DNA from: Pseudomonadota bacterium
GTDB lineage: Bacteria > Pseudomonadota > Alphaproteobacteria > Rhodospirillales > Magnetospirillaceae
Direction of reading: 5' to 3'
DNA length: 64,000 nucleotides
NCBI GenBank assembly: GCA_021848545.1
Contig: JAJZUL010000011.1
Span: 23,073 to 87,072, forward strand
In this document: positions 54,940 through 63,617 of the stretch, one piece after another
Layout of the letters: every line of letters starts with the position of its first letter
Position numbering within the stretch: the stretch's first letter is position 1
Notes under the pieces: model-generated
What the model was told of the DNA's origin: nothing
Databases searched by the model: none
What the model saw: only the letters and a program-made list of their open reading frames with translations
Made by a program: the position numbers and the translations under genes

Positions 54940-56600
54940 CGTTTGGTGCTGGGCAGGCGGTCGCCGGCGAAAGGCGCGTCCAGGCGCATGGGGCGGCGGG
55001 CCAGCGCCTTGCGGTCGATGGAGCCGTCCTCGGCGCGGGGCAGGCGATCCACATATTCGATGCGGTGCGGCACCTCATAGACCGCGCGCCGGGCGGCGAT
55101 CCAGCCGCGCAGATCGGCGCTCAGCGCGTCATCGCCGGCGATGCCCGGCGCCGGCGCGACGAAGGCGCGCATTTCGCCGGGGATATGGGTGAGGATGACG
55201 GCCTCGCTCACCCGGGGATGGGCGGCCAGAGCCGCCTCCACCTCGGCCAGGACGATGCGCCGGCCGCCCAGATCGAAAGCGCCCCGGGGCGGCGGCGGCG
55301 GTGGGCTGGGCCACAGGTAACCGTCCAGATCGCGCAGACCCGGCCAGCCCGACGACAGCCAACCATTGGTCAGGTGGCGTCCGCCGTCGCCCTTGGGCCA
55401 ATAGCCCAGAAAGCCGCCGGGCAATCCTTCAGCCGCCGCCAGGATGCCGCTTTCCCCGGCGTTCAGGACCCGGCCCTGCTGGGGATCGATCGCCTCGACC
55501 GTCATGCCCGGCAGGGCGCGGCCGGGCGAGCCCGGCATCCGTTCCAGAAGACGGGGATTGTTGGCCGCCAAGGCCCCCGTTTCGGGCAGGCCCCAGATCT
55601 GGTTGGCGGTCACGCCGAAACAGCGTTCCACCGCCGCGCTCGCCGCCTCGTCCAAGGGCAGCGGGCCGGTGGCCAGGGCGCGGGGCATATGGTGGGGACG
55701 ATTGCCGGCAACCGCCGCCAGTTCCGCCATTTCGTGGGGAGGCAGCAGCGCCGCCCGCACCCCGTGGCGGGCCATCAGGCCCAAAGCGTGTTCGGGGTCG
55801 AAGCCGCCGGGATAGGCGATCACCGGCACGCCGTGATGCCAGGCCGGCAGGATGCCCCACAGCAGGCCTTCCAGGCTCATCCAATCGTATGCGCTCCACA
55901 GCACGTCGCCGGACTGGGCGAAGAAATCCAGGGCGAATTCCATCGCCGGCAGATTGCCCGGCACGGCGCGGTGGGCATGCAGCACGCCCGGTGTCCGCGC
56001 GCTGGCCAGGGGCGGATAGAACAAAAAGGCGGGATGGTCGGGCGCGGTGACCGCCGGGGCGAAGGCGTCGGAGGCCTGTTCCAGAATCGCCCACAGATCG
56101 CGGCTGCCGGTCGGCGCTTCGCCCGCCGCCAGCACCAGGGCCGGCGGATGCGGGATCGACCTTCCGGCGGCGACGATGGCGGCGGCCATGTCGGGCGTGG
56201 TCACCGCGGCCTTGGCGCCGCAATCGGCCAGCCGCCAGCCCACGGGTTCGGCCCCCAGGCCGGCCGGCACCGGCACGGCGATCGCCCCCATCTTGGTGAC
56301 CGCCAGCACGGCGATCGCCGCCTCCACCGAGGCCGGCAGGCCGATCAGCACCGGATCGCCGTCGCCGACCCCCGCCGCTGTGAGCACGTTGGCCAGACGG
56401 TTGGACAGCAATCGCAGCACATGAAAGGTATAACGCTCGACCGAGCCGTCGGTGCCCTCCACCACCAGGGCGGTGCGATGGCCGTCGGCGCCGGCCATGG
56501 TCTGGCGGTCGCAGACGTCGAAGGCCAGATTATAAAGGTCGGGAATGCGCCACCGAAAGGTGCGGCAGGCTTCCTCGTAGCTGCGCGCGGCCTTCAGCAT
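54936..56600 (-). CDS. Degenerate AMP-dependent acyl-CoA synthetase-like protein
   Basis: 554 residues with the ANL fold, closest to medium-chain acyl-CoA synthetases by residual motifs (GVLHAHRAV, WGILPAWHHGVPVIAYPGG, NQIWGLPETG). The phosphate-binding loop, normally TSGTTG-x-PKG, reads F-Y-P-P-L-A-S-A-R-T-P-G, and the catalytic Lys near the C-terminus (G-K-I) is replaced by Ser (EDGSIDRKALA, ~S527). The hinge region is also shortened. It is probably not a working adenylate-forming enzyme of the usual kind. It follows the GH114-like gene by 4 bp in the same operon. Confidence 0.7.
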   Translation of the reverse strand: MLKAARSYEEACRTFRWRIPDLYNLAFDVCDRQTMAGADGHRTALVVEGTDGSVERYTFHVLRLLSNRLANVLTAAGVGDGDPVLIGLPASVEAAIAVLAVTKMGAIAVPVPAGLGAEPVGWRLADCGAKAAVTTPDMAAAIVAAGRSIPHPPALVLAAGEAPTGSRDLWAILEQASDAFAPAVTAPDHPAFLFYPPLASARTPGVLHAHRAVPGNLPAMEFALDFFAQSGDVLWSAYDWMSLEGLLWGILPAWHHGVPVIAYPGGFDPEHALGLMARHGVRAALLPPHEMAELAAVAGNRPHHMPRALATGPLPLDEAASAAVERCFGVTANQIWGLPETGALAANNPRLLERMPGSPGRALPGMTVEAIDPQQGRVLNAGESGILAAAEGLPGGFLGYWPKGDGGRHLTNGWLSSGWPGLRDLDGYLWPSPPPPPPRGAFDLGGRRIVLAEVEAALAAHPRVSEAVILTHIPGEMRAFVAPAPGIAGDDALSADLRGWIAARRAVYEVPHRIEYVDRLPRAEDGSIDRKALARRPMRLDAPFAGDRLPSTKR

Positions 56601-56604
56601 CGGC

Positions 56605-57810
56605 TCAATATCCCGTGAGCGGCGTGCGGCGCTCGTACCATCTGTAGGTATCGACGTCGTCGAACACCACCCCGTCGAAGCCCAGATCCATGATGCCGGC
56701 GATGTATTTGCCCAGGATCGCGCGCCAGGCCGGGTTGGACATATCGACGATATAGGCGTCCGGCCGGTTCGAATCGACGGCGGCGAGGAAGGCCGGGTCG
56801 CCCACATGCCACTCCTTTTTCCAATACCACTGGTTGTCGAAGGCCAGCCCGACCGGCATGTCGGCCAGGACCAGCCGGGGCGCGCCCAGATGCTTGTATT
56901 TCAAAGCCGCGATTTCGGCCTTGGTCACGGTGGCCTTGCCGCGATGCATGACGCCCACCACCACGACGTCGTAATTGGTGCGGCCCACATCCTTCAGCCA
57001 TTGGTCGGTGGTTTGATAGCGGTCGCCGTTGATCATCGGCAGCCAGTTGCGGGCCTGACCCAGGGTGGCGACCGGCGCGGCGTTCTCGTGGTCGGGATAA
57101 CGGTCGGGCAGGCGGTCGAGACGGGAATCGTCGGTGGCGGCGAAGGTCAGCACATGGTCGCGGTCGCCATCGCGCTGCGCGGCGGCGGCCATGGCGGCGG
57201 TGGCGCAATCGTCGATGGACAGAACGGCGCGGCCCCGCCCGCGCATGGCCTCGATCCCCGTCAGGGCGCGGTGGACATGGCGGTCGCGTTCGGCCTGTTT
57301 GCGGATTTCGGCGGCGCGCTTCAATTCCACCTGGGGATCGATGCTGAACGGCCCGTCGGGGATCGCGGCCGGCGGCGGCAGAATGCCGTAATCGTGGTCT
57401 TTGGCCAGCTTGGCGTCCCGGGCCTTCATCGCGGCGACGGCCTGGGTCAGGGGCCGGGTGATCCGGTCGATACCGCAATACAGGCCGTTCACCGTCAACC
57501 CGTCCAGGGACCGGACATAGGAGCGATAGATCGCGCCCACCGGCCGGTGCCGGGCGCGATGAAGCCCGTCCGGGTCGCGGGCCCGGTCGCGGCGGGCCTC
57601 CCACCGGCTTTTGACCATCAATCCCGGACCGCCGCGGACCAGCACCAGAAAAGACGGGTCGCGTTTCTTGGCATAGGCGGCCAGGGTGGTGATGACGTAA
57701 CGCCACACCGCCGGATAATCGGGAACGTTGGGAACCGGCACCTTGGCAGCGGCCGGGGCGGCGGCGACCAGGGCGGCCAGCATCGCGCCTATGACGCGGG
57801 CTCTCAACAC
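56605..57810 (-). CDS. Exported GH114/TM1410-like glycoside hydrolase
   Basis: 401 residues. A GTG start at 57810 with GGAG eight bases upstream gives a clean signal peptide (LRARVIGAMLAALVAAAPAAA). The C-terminal ~170 residues show the TM-barrel pattern of endo-alpha-1,4-polygalactosaminidases: 'VVVVGVMHRGKATVTKAEI', 'MSNPAWRAILGKYIAGIMDLGFDGVVFDDVD'. These enzymes cut galactosaminogalactan-type polymers. The N-terminal ~220 residues are not recognised. The start overlaps the upstream oxidoreductase stop by 7 bp. Confidence 0.6.
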   Translation of the reverse strand: MLRARVIGAMLAALVAAAPAAAKVPVPNVPDYPAVWRYVITTLAAYAKKRDPSFLVLVRGGPGLMVKSRWEARRDRARDPDGLHRARHRPVGAIYRSYVRSLDGLTVNGLYCGIDRITRPLTQAVAAMKARDAKLAKDHDYGILPPPAAIPDGPFSIDPQVELKRAAEIRKQAERDRHVHRALTGIEAMRGRGRAVLSIDDCATAAMAAAAQRDGDRDHVLTFAATDDSRLDRLPDRYPDHENAAPVATLGQARNWLPMINGDRYQTTDQWLKDVGRTNYDVVVVGVMHRGKATVTKAEIAALKYKHLGAPRLVLADMPVGLAFDNQWYWKKEWHVGDPAFLAAVDSNRPDAYIVDMSNPAWRAILGKYIAGIMDLGFDGVVFDDVDTYRWYERRTPLTGY

Positions 57811-58904
57811 CCGGCCATCTCCATTACCCGCTCGGCCAGGGCCAGACAGGCGGTCAGGCCCGGCGATTCGATGCCGTACAGCGCCACCAGTCCCGCCAAT
57901 CCGTGATCGCGCCTCCCATGAAGCAGAAAATCGTCGCCGCCCTTGTCTTGCGGCCCGCGAATCTTGGGGCGGATGCCGGCATAGGCGGGGGTCAGGCGGT
58001 CCGCCTCCACCGCCGGCCAATAGCGCCGGATGGCGGCGGCGAAGGCGTCGCGCTGTCCGCCGTCGACGGTGTAATCGGCGCTCTCCACCCATTCCACATC
58101 CGGGCCGAAGAGGCAGCGACCGCCCAGATCCAGGGTGTAATGGATGCCCAGACCGGCCGAGGCCGGGACCGGATAGACCAGCCGGGAAAACGGCGTGGGG
58201 CCGGACAGGGTGAAGTAATTGCCCTTGCACAGATAAGCCGGCGGCGCGCCGGGCACCTTCAGCATCCGTGCCACATGCGGCGCGCCCAGCCCGGCGGCGA
58301 TCACCGTCAGGCGGGCCGACAGGCGCATGGGCTCGGCCCCGCCGACATCGATGGTCATGGAATCGCCGTCCGGTCCCCCGCCGGTCACCGGCGCGTGAAA
58401 GGCGAAGACGGCGCCCTTGGCCTCGGCATCGGCCTGAAGGGCCAGCATCAGGGCATGGCTGTCGATGATGCCGGTGGCGGGCGACGACAGGGCCCGGGTG
58501 CAGGCGAGCTGCGGTTCCATCGCCCGCGCCTCGGCCCCCGATATCAGGGTCAGTCCCTCGACCCCGTTGGCCCGCCCGCGTTCAAGCAGGCCGGCCAGGG
58601 TCCGCTCCTCTTCCTCGCCGGTGGCGACCACCAGCTTGCCCACCATGTCGCAGGCGATGGCGCGCCGGGCGGCATAGGCGCGAAGGCGCCGGTTGCCCTC
58701 GGCGCACAAGGCGGCCTTGACGCTGCCCGGCGGGTAGTAGAATCCGGCGTGGATGACTTCGCTGTTGCGCGATGAAATGCCGGTGCCGATCTGGCCCGCT
58801 TGTTCCAGCACCACCACTTCGCGCCCGGCCAGGGCCAGAGCGCGGGCCACCGCGAGGCCGACCACCCCGGCGCCGATCACCGCGCAATCGACCTGCTCAC
58901 TCAA
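57804..58904 (-). CDS. FAD-dependent oxidoreductase, L-2-hydroxyglutarate oxidase-like
   Basis: About 366 residues of the DAO/LhgO family. The dinucleotide-binding motif VIGAGVVGLAVARALALAGREVVVLE sits at the N-terminus, followed by GTGISSRNSEVIHAGFYYPPGS and 'TPAYAGIRPKIRG' typical of L-2-hydroxyglutarate dehydrogenases. It would oxidise a 2-hydroxy acid and pass electrons to quinone. The start is uncertain: TTG at 58904 places the FAD motif correctly, while ATGs at 58952 and 58976 add non-conserved residues. It is first in an operon with a GH114-like and an acyl-CoA-synthetase-like gene. Confidence 0.78.
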   Translation of the reverse strand: MSEQVDCAVIGAGVVGLAVARALALAGREVVVLEQAGQIGTGISSRNSEVIHAGFYYPPGSVKAALCAEGNRRLRAYAARRAIACDMVGKLVVATGEEEERTLAGLLERGRANGVEGLTLISGAEARAMEPQLACTRALSSPATGIIDSHALMLALQADAEAKGAVFAFHAPVTGGGPDGDSMTIDVGGAEPMRLSARLTVIAAGLGAPHVARMLKVPGAPPAYLCKGNYFTLSGPTPFSRLVYPVPASAGLGIHYTLDLGGRCLFGPDVEWVESADYTVDGGQRDAFAAAIRRYWPAVEADRLTPAYAGIRPKIRGPQDKGGDDFLLHGRRDHGLAGLVALYGIESPGLTACLALAERVMEMAGC

Positions 58905-59046
58905 GGTCTCGTTCCCTCGTGCGCCCGTTCCCCCAAGATGTCGCGGCAGCATAACATCGCTGACCAGCCGGGACAATTGCCCGGACCCCCGCCGCTACGG
59001 TAGAATTCGGCAGCACTTCAAATCATGGGCGCGGGGGGCCTGGATC

Positions 59047-59859
59047 ATGGGGCAGGCGCACGTCATCGTCGTCGGCAACGAAAAGGGCGGTACCGGCAAA
59101 TCGACCCTGTCCATGCATATTCTGGTCGCGCTGCTTTATCGGGGCCTGTCGGTGGGCAGCATCGACGTCGATGCCCGCCAGGGCACGCTGACCCGTTATC
59201 TGGAAAATCGGCGCGCCCGCGACCAGAAGGGCGATCTGGGCCTGCCATCGTCCGAACATCGTTCCATTCCGCCGTCGGCGGACGCGCAGGCCGATGCCGC
59301 GCGTCTGCTGGAGACCATCGCCGAATTGCGCGACCGCCACGACGTGGTGGTGATCGATACGCCGGGCAGCGACAACGCCTTGTCGCGTCTGGCCCATTCC
59401 TACGCCCAGACCCTGGTGACCCCTCTCAATGACAGCCTGATCGATCTCGACGTTCTCGCCCATGTCGAGCCCGAAACCATGCGCATCGCCCGCCCCAGCC
59501 AATATGCCGAACTGGTGTGGGACACCAAGAAGCAGCGGGCCTTGCGCGGCGAACGGGCGGTGGTCGATTGGATCGTCGTGCGCAACCGCCTGTCCTCGCT
59601 GGACGCCCGCAACAAGCGCGACATGGAAAAGCTGCTGTCCGATCTGGCCCAGCGCATCGGCTTCCGGCTGGTGCCGGGGCTGGGCGAGCGGGTCATCTAT
59701 CGCTCGCTGTTCCTTGACGGTCTGACCCTGCTCGATCTGCGCAACAGCCTGCTGGGTTTCCAGCTCAGCATGAGCCATCTCACCGCCCGCCAGGAATTGC
59801 GGGGGCTGGTCGATGCGCTGAACCTCGATATCCAGGGGGCGGTGGTCCCGGCCGAATGA
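59047..59859 (+). CDS. mipZ: Division plane positioning ATPase MipZ
   Basis: 270 residues, ParA/MinD superfamily. The deviant Walker A is GNEKGGTGKSTLSMH (~9-23), followed by 'SIDVDARQGTLTRYLENR' and 'VVIDTPGSDNALSRLAHS'. 'WIVVRNRLSSLDARNKR' and 'ARQELRGLVDAL' match MipZ rather than ParA. In Caulobacter MipZ forms a gradient from ParB at the poles and inhibits FtsZ, placing division at midcell. Its stop overlaps the next gene (ATGA), which encodes a small kinase-like protein. Confidence 0.92.
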   Translation: MGQAHVIVVGNEKGGTGKSTLSMHILVALLYRGLSVGSIDVDARQGTLTRYLENRRARDQKGDLGLPSSEHRSIPPSADAQADAARLLETIAELRDRHDVVVIDTPGSDNALSRLAHSYAQTLVTPLNDSLIDLDVLAHVEPETMRIARPSQYAELVWDTKKQRALRGERAVVDWIVVRNRLSSLDARNKRDMEKLLSDLAQRIGFRLVPGLGERVIYRSLFLDGLTLLDLRNSLLGFQLSMSHLTARQELRGLVDALNLDIQGAVVPAE

Positions 59860-60389
59860 GCGCGCCCCCCGGCGTCGTTCTGCCTCACGGCGTCGTTCCG
59901 ATCGAGCGGCTGCGTTTCGGGCCGCCGGAAACCTGGCGGGGCCATCATCCCGATTTCGGCCCGGTATCCCTGAAATTCTGGCCGGAAGGCACGCCCGATC
60001 CCACCGGCGACACGGCCGCGATGGCCCGGCGCGCCGCCTTTCGCCATCCCCTGGTGGCGCCGCTTCTGGCCTGGGGGCGGGGATGGGCGATGCATGGCTG
60101 GATCGAAGGCCGGCCCCTGTCGGCGCGCCCCTCCTCCCTGGTGCCGGCCCTGGCGGCGGCGGACGTGGCCGAAGCCTTGCGGGCCTTGCACCGGGCCGGA
60201 TTGCTCCATGGCGATCTCACCCCCGCCAATGTGGTGGTGACCGGGACGGGGCGGGCGGTGTTGATCGATTGGGGGGAAATCTCCGCCGGCACGCCGGGGT
60301 GGCGGCTGGCCCGGCCTCTGCGCCGGATCGTCGGCGGTCGCCTGGACGATCGTCTGGCCTTGCGCCGGCTGCGCCGCTGGCTGCGATGA
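59856..60389 (+). CDS. Small protein-kinase-like protein coupled to mipZ
   Basis: 177 residues. The catalytic loop and metal motif of RIO/Bud32/KdkA-like kinases are present: LLHGDLTPANVVV (~127-139) and VLIDWGEIS (~146-154). The N-lobe is short, with one candidate Lys (VSLKFWPEG), and no full glycine loop is visible. It could phosphorylate a lipid, sugar or protein. The ATGA overlap with mipZ shows co-translation, which hints at a cell-cycle or envelope role, but no partner is established. Confidence 0.6.
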   Translation: MSAPPGVVLPHGVVPIERLRFGPPETWRGHHPDFGPVSLKFWPEGTPDPTGDTAAMARRAAFRHPLVAPLLAWGRGWAMHGWIEGRPLSARPSSLVPALAAADVAEALRALHRAGLLHGDLTPANVVVTGTGRAVLIDWGEISAGTPGWRLARPLRRIVGGRLDDRLALRRLRRWLR

Positions 60390-60481
60390 AAATCTTACGA
60401 AAGTTTCAGCTTGTCGGACTGGAAACAACGAAAACGCGCTTTTATTTTGGAGGCGTCCTCACCCTTTCAAGGAGGCTATCC

Positions 60482-61099
60482 ATGCGGGTTCTTGGAAAGA
60501 CTCTTATGGCCGGAATCGCGGCCGCCACCTTGATCGGCGCCGGCGCGGCCTTGATCGTGGGTGCCGGCGCGGCGCGGGCCGCGGCACCGGCGACCCACAC
60601 CATGACCATCCGCCTGCCCGATGGCGGAATCGCCCATATCCGATATAGCGGCCCGGTGGCACCGAAAGTGACCTTCGGAACCGGGCCGGTGGCGGCGGCC
60701 TTCGACGGCTGGGCCTCGCCGTTGGCGGCGTTCCACCGGGTGTCGCTGGCGATGCATCGGGAAATGGCCACCCTGCTGCACGAAGCCGACGCGGCGACCG
60801 CCGCCATTCCCGGTCACCTGTTCACGGCGGCGCTTCATCACGCGCCGGCGGGCATGACCGGCTATTCGATGGTCAGCACCATGGTGGGCGGTCATGTCTG
60901 CATGCGCAGCAGCGAAACGATCGTCGGCAAGGACGGGCACACCAAGGTCGTCACCCATGAAAGCGGCGATTGCAAGGCGTTGGGCGGCATGACCAATGCC
61001 GTCGCCCCCTTCGCGATGCCGGGCATCGGCGGCCGTCATTTGCGTCAGGCCAGGACGGATGTCGGCGCCTCCGCCGATAATCCGCGCCTGAAGCTTTAA
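60482..61099 (+). CDS. Exported protein of unknown function
   Basis: 205 residues. AAGGAGG precedes the ATG at 60482. A signal peptide (RVLGKTLMAGIAAATLIGAGAALIVGAGAARA) is followed by a beta-rich segment (THTMTIRLPDGGIAHIRYSGPVAPKV) and a helical central part. Two Cys (HVCMRSSET and SGDCKALGG) could form a disulfide. No family is recognised. It faces the FHA-protease gene, separated by a hairpin. Confidence 0.6.
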   Translation: MRVLGKTLMAGIAAATLIGAGAALIVGAGAARAAAPATHTMTIRLPDGGIAHIRYSGPVAPKVTFGTGPVAAAFDGWASPLAAFHRVSLAMHREMATLLHEADAATAAIPGHLFTAALHHAPAGMTGYSMVSTMVGGHVCMRSSETIVGKDGHTKVVTHESGDCKALGGMTNAVAPFAMPGIGGRHLRQARTDVGASADNPRLKL

Positions 61100-61120
61100 G
61101 TCTTAATCGAAGGCGAACGG

Positions 61121-61150
61121 TCGGATCGACGTGAACGAGCGTCGATCCGA
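61121..61150. terminator. Hairpin between convergent genes
   Basis: tcggatcgacg and its exact complement cgtcgatccga form an 11-bp stem with an 8-nt loop (tgaacgag), between the convergent exported-protein and FHA-protease genes. No T-run follows, so its efficiency as a terminator is uncertain. Confidence 0.55.
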
Positions 61151-61158
61151 CGCCCGCG

Positions 61159-62949
61159 TCACCGCATTCCGGCCGGCGTGACCGGCGCCGCGTTGACCGG
61201 CTTGGCGCGAAGCGGCAGGTAATACACCTCGAGATGGACGTTGGTGCCGCCGGGGCCGGGGACGACGATGGTCGCCGGCGCGGCCTTGTCGGCATCGACC
61301 TCGACCCCCGGATAATGGTCCGGCGAAACGTTGATGCCCACCATGCGCGGTCCGTTGGGCGTGGTTTCCACCACCATCATGTCGATATCGGTGCGGTCGG
61401 CGGCGGTGGCCAGGAACAGGTACCAGCCGGGCTTGCTCATCCGGAAGGGATGGATATAGACCGGCATGTCGTAACTGGGGGTCGGCTCGGTGCGGCCGTC
61501 GGTCTCGAAAATCGGCGGAGGCAGGGCGGAGGCGCCGTGGCTGGCGGCCCAATCCTGCAACGCCAGATCCATTTCGGTATGGTACTGGCGCAGGCGGCGT
61601 TCCCAATAACGTTCGGTGGCGGCGATATGGTCGCCGGCGGTGCCGTTCAGCAACTGGCGCAACAGGTCGGCCCGCTGGGCGAAATTGACGCCGATGCCGG
61701 TGGCCACCCGCACGCCGTTCCGGCCGATCTGAACCAGATTGCCCCCCGACAGGATTCCCACCACCTGGCCTTCGCGGTCGAGCACCGGACTACCCGACGC
61801 GCCGCCCTGGACCGGCAAGGTGTGCTGGAGCAACTGGCGGTGGGCCGGGTCGCTTTTGACCAGGAAGAAATCGGTCAGGGCGGTCAGGCGGCCGATCTGA
61901 AGCTGGGGTTCGGGATCGTCGGGATTGACCCCGCCCAAAGCCGCGCTTTCCACCGGAAAGCCCACATAGCCCACCACATCGCCCGGCTGCAAGGACAACA
62001 GCGTGTGATTGGGCGCGATGGGCAGCGGCGGCGCCAGTTTGGCCGCGTCGGCCTTGCTGACCCGCAGCAACGCCACGTCATAGCCGCCGGCGGGCGTGAT
62101 GGACCGGCTTTCGCCGCCGGCGCCGGCGGCGACCGGACCGTATTGGCGCCAGGCCTGTTCGAAGCGGCGGTAGAGCGGGTCCAGGGTGACGCCGGTGACG
62201 GTGAAATCGCGGACCGGGGTGCCCGGCGCACGGACGATCAGTTTCAGCCCGCCGGCCAACTGGCCGAAGACGTCGGCGATATGGGCGCTGGTGGCGAGAA
62301 CGCCCGGCGCCGCCACCCAGGCGGTGCCGAACGGCGACAGGCCGTTGCGGTCCTTGATCGCCACCAGATAGACCGAGGTCGACGCCTGGCGCAGCTTCGA
62401 GGCCAATTCCTCCTCGGCGCGCGGCTGAATGGCCTTGTCCACCTGGGCGATCAGGGCGTCCTGGCGGCGGCTGTCCACATGGGCGAGCCATCCCGCCCCC
62501 ATCAGCATCGCCACCACCACCAGGGCCAGCACCACCGTCAGGCGGCGGGCGAAACGGCTGATGCGTTCGGCCTCTTCCGCCATCCTGGCCGGGCTGACGT
62601 GGCGGGCGTAGCGTTCGGTGGGGGGCAGGTCGTCGTCTTCGCTGGTTTCCAGCAGCAATTGCGGCCCGTCGGGATGGCCGAGCGCGATACGCGCCGCCAT
62701 GGGCAGCTCGTCGCCGTCATGGGCTTCCTCGCCGTCGATCCAGACCGGGTTGTCGGCCTGCATCAGAATCCGGTAGCGGGCCAGCTTGCGTTCCAGCGCC
62801 ACATGATAGCGCGACACGCGGATATCGTCGGCGGGAAAGACCACGTCGCAGGACGGGTGGCGGCCGATGGTGATCGTGGGGTGGCTGTCGGAAAAGACGA
62901 AGCTTTTTCCCGACAGGGCGCCGTCGACCACGGAAATGCGAAGAGACAT
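61159..62949 (-). CDS. FHA domain - transmembrane - trypsin-like protease fusion
   Basis: 596 residues. A cytoplasmic FHA domain (~1-100) has the phosphothreonine-binding motif TIGRHPSCDVV...VSRYH. A single TM helix (~138-158, LTVVLALVVVAMLMGAGWL) follows. The periplasmic part is a trypsin-like (DegP-type) protease with the full triad: His in ATSAHIAD, Asp in GYDVALLRV and Ser in GGASGSPVL. No PDZ domain is visible; the C-terminal ~130 residues are not recognised. The layout suggests that phosphorylation of a cytoplasmic partner is linked to proteolysis outside. It stands alone. Confidence 0.75.
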   Translation of the reverse strand: MSLRISVVDGALSGKSFVFSDSHPTITIGRHPSCDVVFPADDIRVSRYHVALERKLARYRILMQADNPVWIDGEEAHDGDELPMAARIALGHPDGPQLLLETSEDDDLPPTERYARHVSPARMAEEAERISRFARRLTVVLALVVVAMLMGAGWLAHVDSRRQDALIAQVDKAIQPRAEEELASKLRQASTSVYLVAIKDRNGLSPFGTAWVAAPGVLATSAHIADVFGQLAGGLKLIVRAPGTPVRDFTVTGVTLDPLYRRFEQAWRQYGPVAAGAGGESRSITPAGGYDVALLRVSKADAAKLAPPLPIAPNHTLLSLQPGDVVGYVGFPVESAALGGVNPDDPEPQLQIGRLTALTDFFLVKSDPAHRQLLQHTLPVQGGASGSPVLDREGQVVGILSGGNLVQIGRNGVRVATGIGVNFAQRADLLRQLLNGTAGDHIAATERYWERRLRQYHTEMDLALQDWAASHGASALPPPIFETDGRTEPTPSYDMPVYIHPFRMSKPGWYLFLATAADRTDIDMMVVETTPNGPRMVGINVSPDHYPGVEVDADKAAPATIVVPGPGGTNVHLEVYYLPLRAKPVNAAPVTPAGMR

Positions 62950-63014
62950 GGGAATTGCGTCCTCAGCGCCGGGCGGCGCCGGGTGCGAAGTGGCTCCGCC
63001 CGATATGGACGGGC

Positions 63015-63431
63015 TTAATCCTCGCGGTGGGTGCGCTCCAGGCGCTCATGGCGTTCCTGCGCCTCGATGGACAGGGTCGCGATCGGCCGGGCTTCCAGGC
63101 GGCGGATGCCGATCGGTTCGTGGGTTTCTTCGCAATAGCCGTAAGAGCCATCCTCGATCCGTGCCAGGGCGGCGTCGATCTTGGCGATCAGCTTGCGCTC
63201 GCGGTCGCGGGTGCGCAATTCCAAAGCCCGGTCGGTTTCCGTCGAGGCCCGGTCGGCGATATCGGCTTCCAGCACCCCGCCTTCCTGAAGGTGGGCCAGG
63301 GTTTCGTCGGACTCGCGGAGCAGTTCGGAGCGCCACGTCAAAAGCTTCTGCCGGAAATATTCCCGCATGACGTCGCTCATGAAGGGTTCGTCCTCGCCTG
63401 GGCGATAGTCCTGCGGCAGCGTGACGGTCAT
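63015..63431 (-). CDS. dksA: RNA polymerase-binding DksA-family regulator
   Basis: 138 residues. Binds the secondary channel of RNA polymerase and tunes transcription with ppGpp. The coiled-coil region (~20-90) includes 'LEADIADRASTETDRALELRTRDRER', with the acidic tip, and 'IDAALARIEDGSYGYCEETHEPIGIRRLEARP'. Of the four zinc-finger cysteines of E. coli DksA only the first remains (others read T/H, S and A), as in other alphaproteobacterial members. GGGGA precedes the ATG at 63431. Confidence 0.85.
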   Translation of the reverse strand: MTVTLPQDYRPGEDEPFMSDVMREYFRQKLLTWRSELLRESDETLAHLQEGGVLEADIADRASTETDRALELRTRDRERKLIAKIDAALARIEDGSYGYCEETHEPIGIRRLEARPIATLSIEAQERHERLERTHRED

Positions 63432-63617
63432 CCGGTTTCCCCGCGTAGTGGGTCCATCAAAGGTGTTGCGGACTATATGGGGACGGCCCCTGCGCCGCAA
63501 GGGCAGAACGTAACAGGTCGGTACATGGGGCGAACGCATCCCGATTTGAGAGGCGGCGAAGCGGTATCGTCTTGCGGTTTATCATCCGCGCGCGGATGCA
63601 GCCGATCGCTTTTATTT

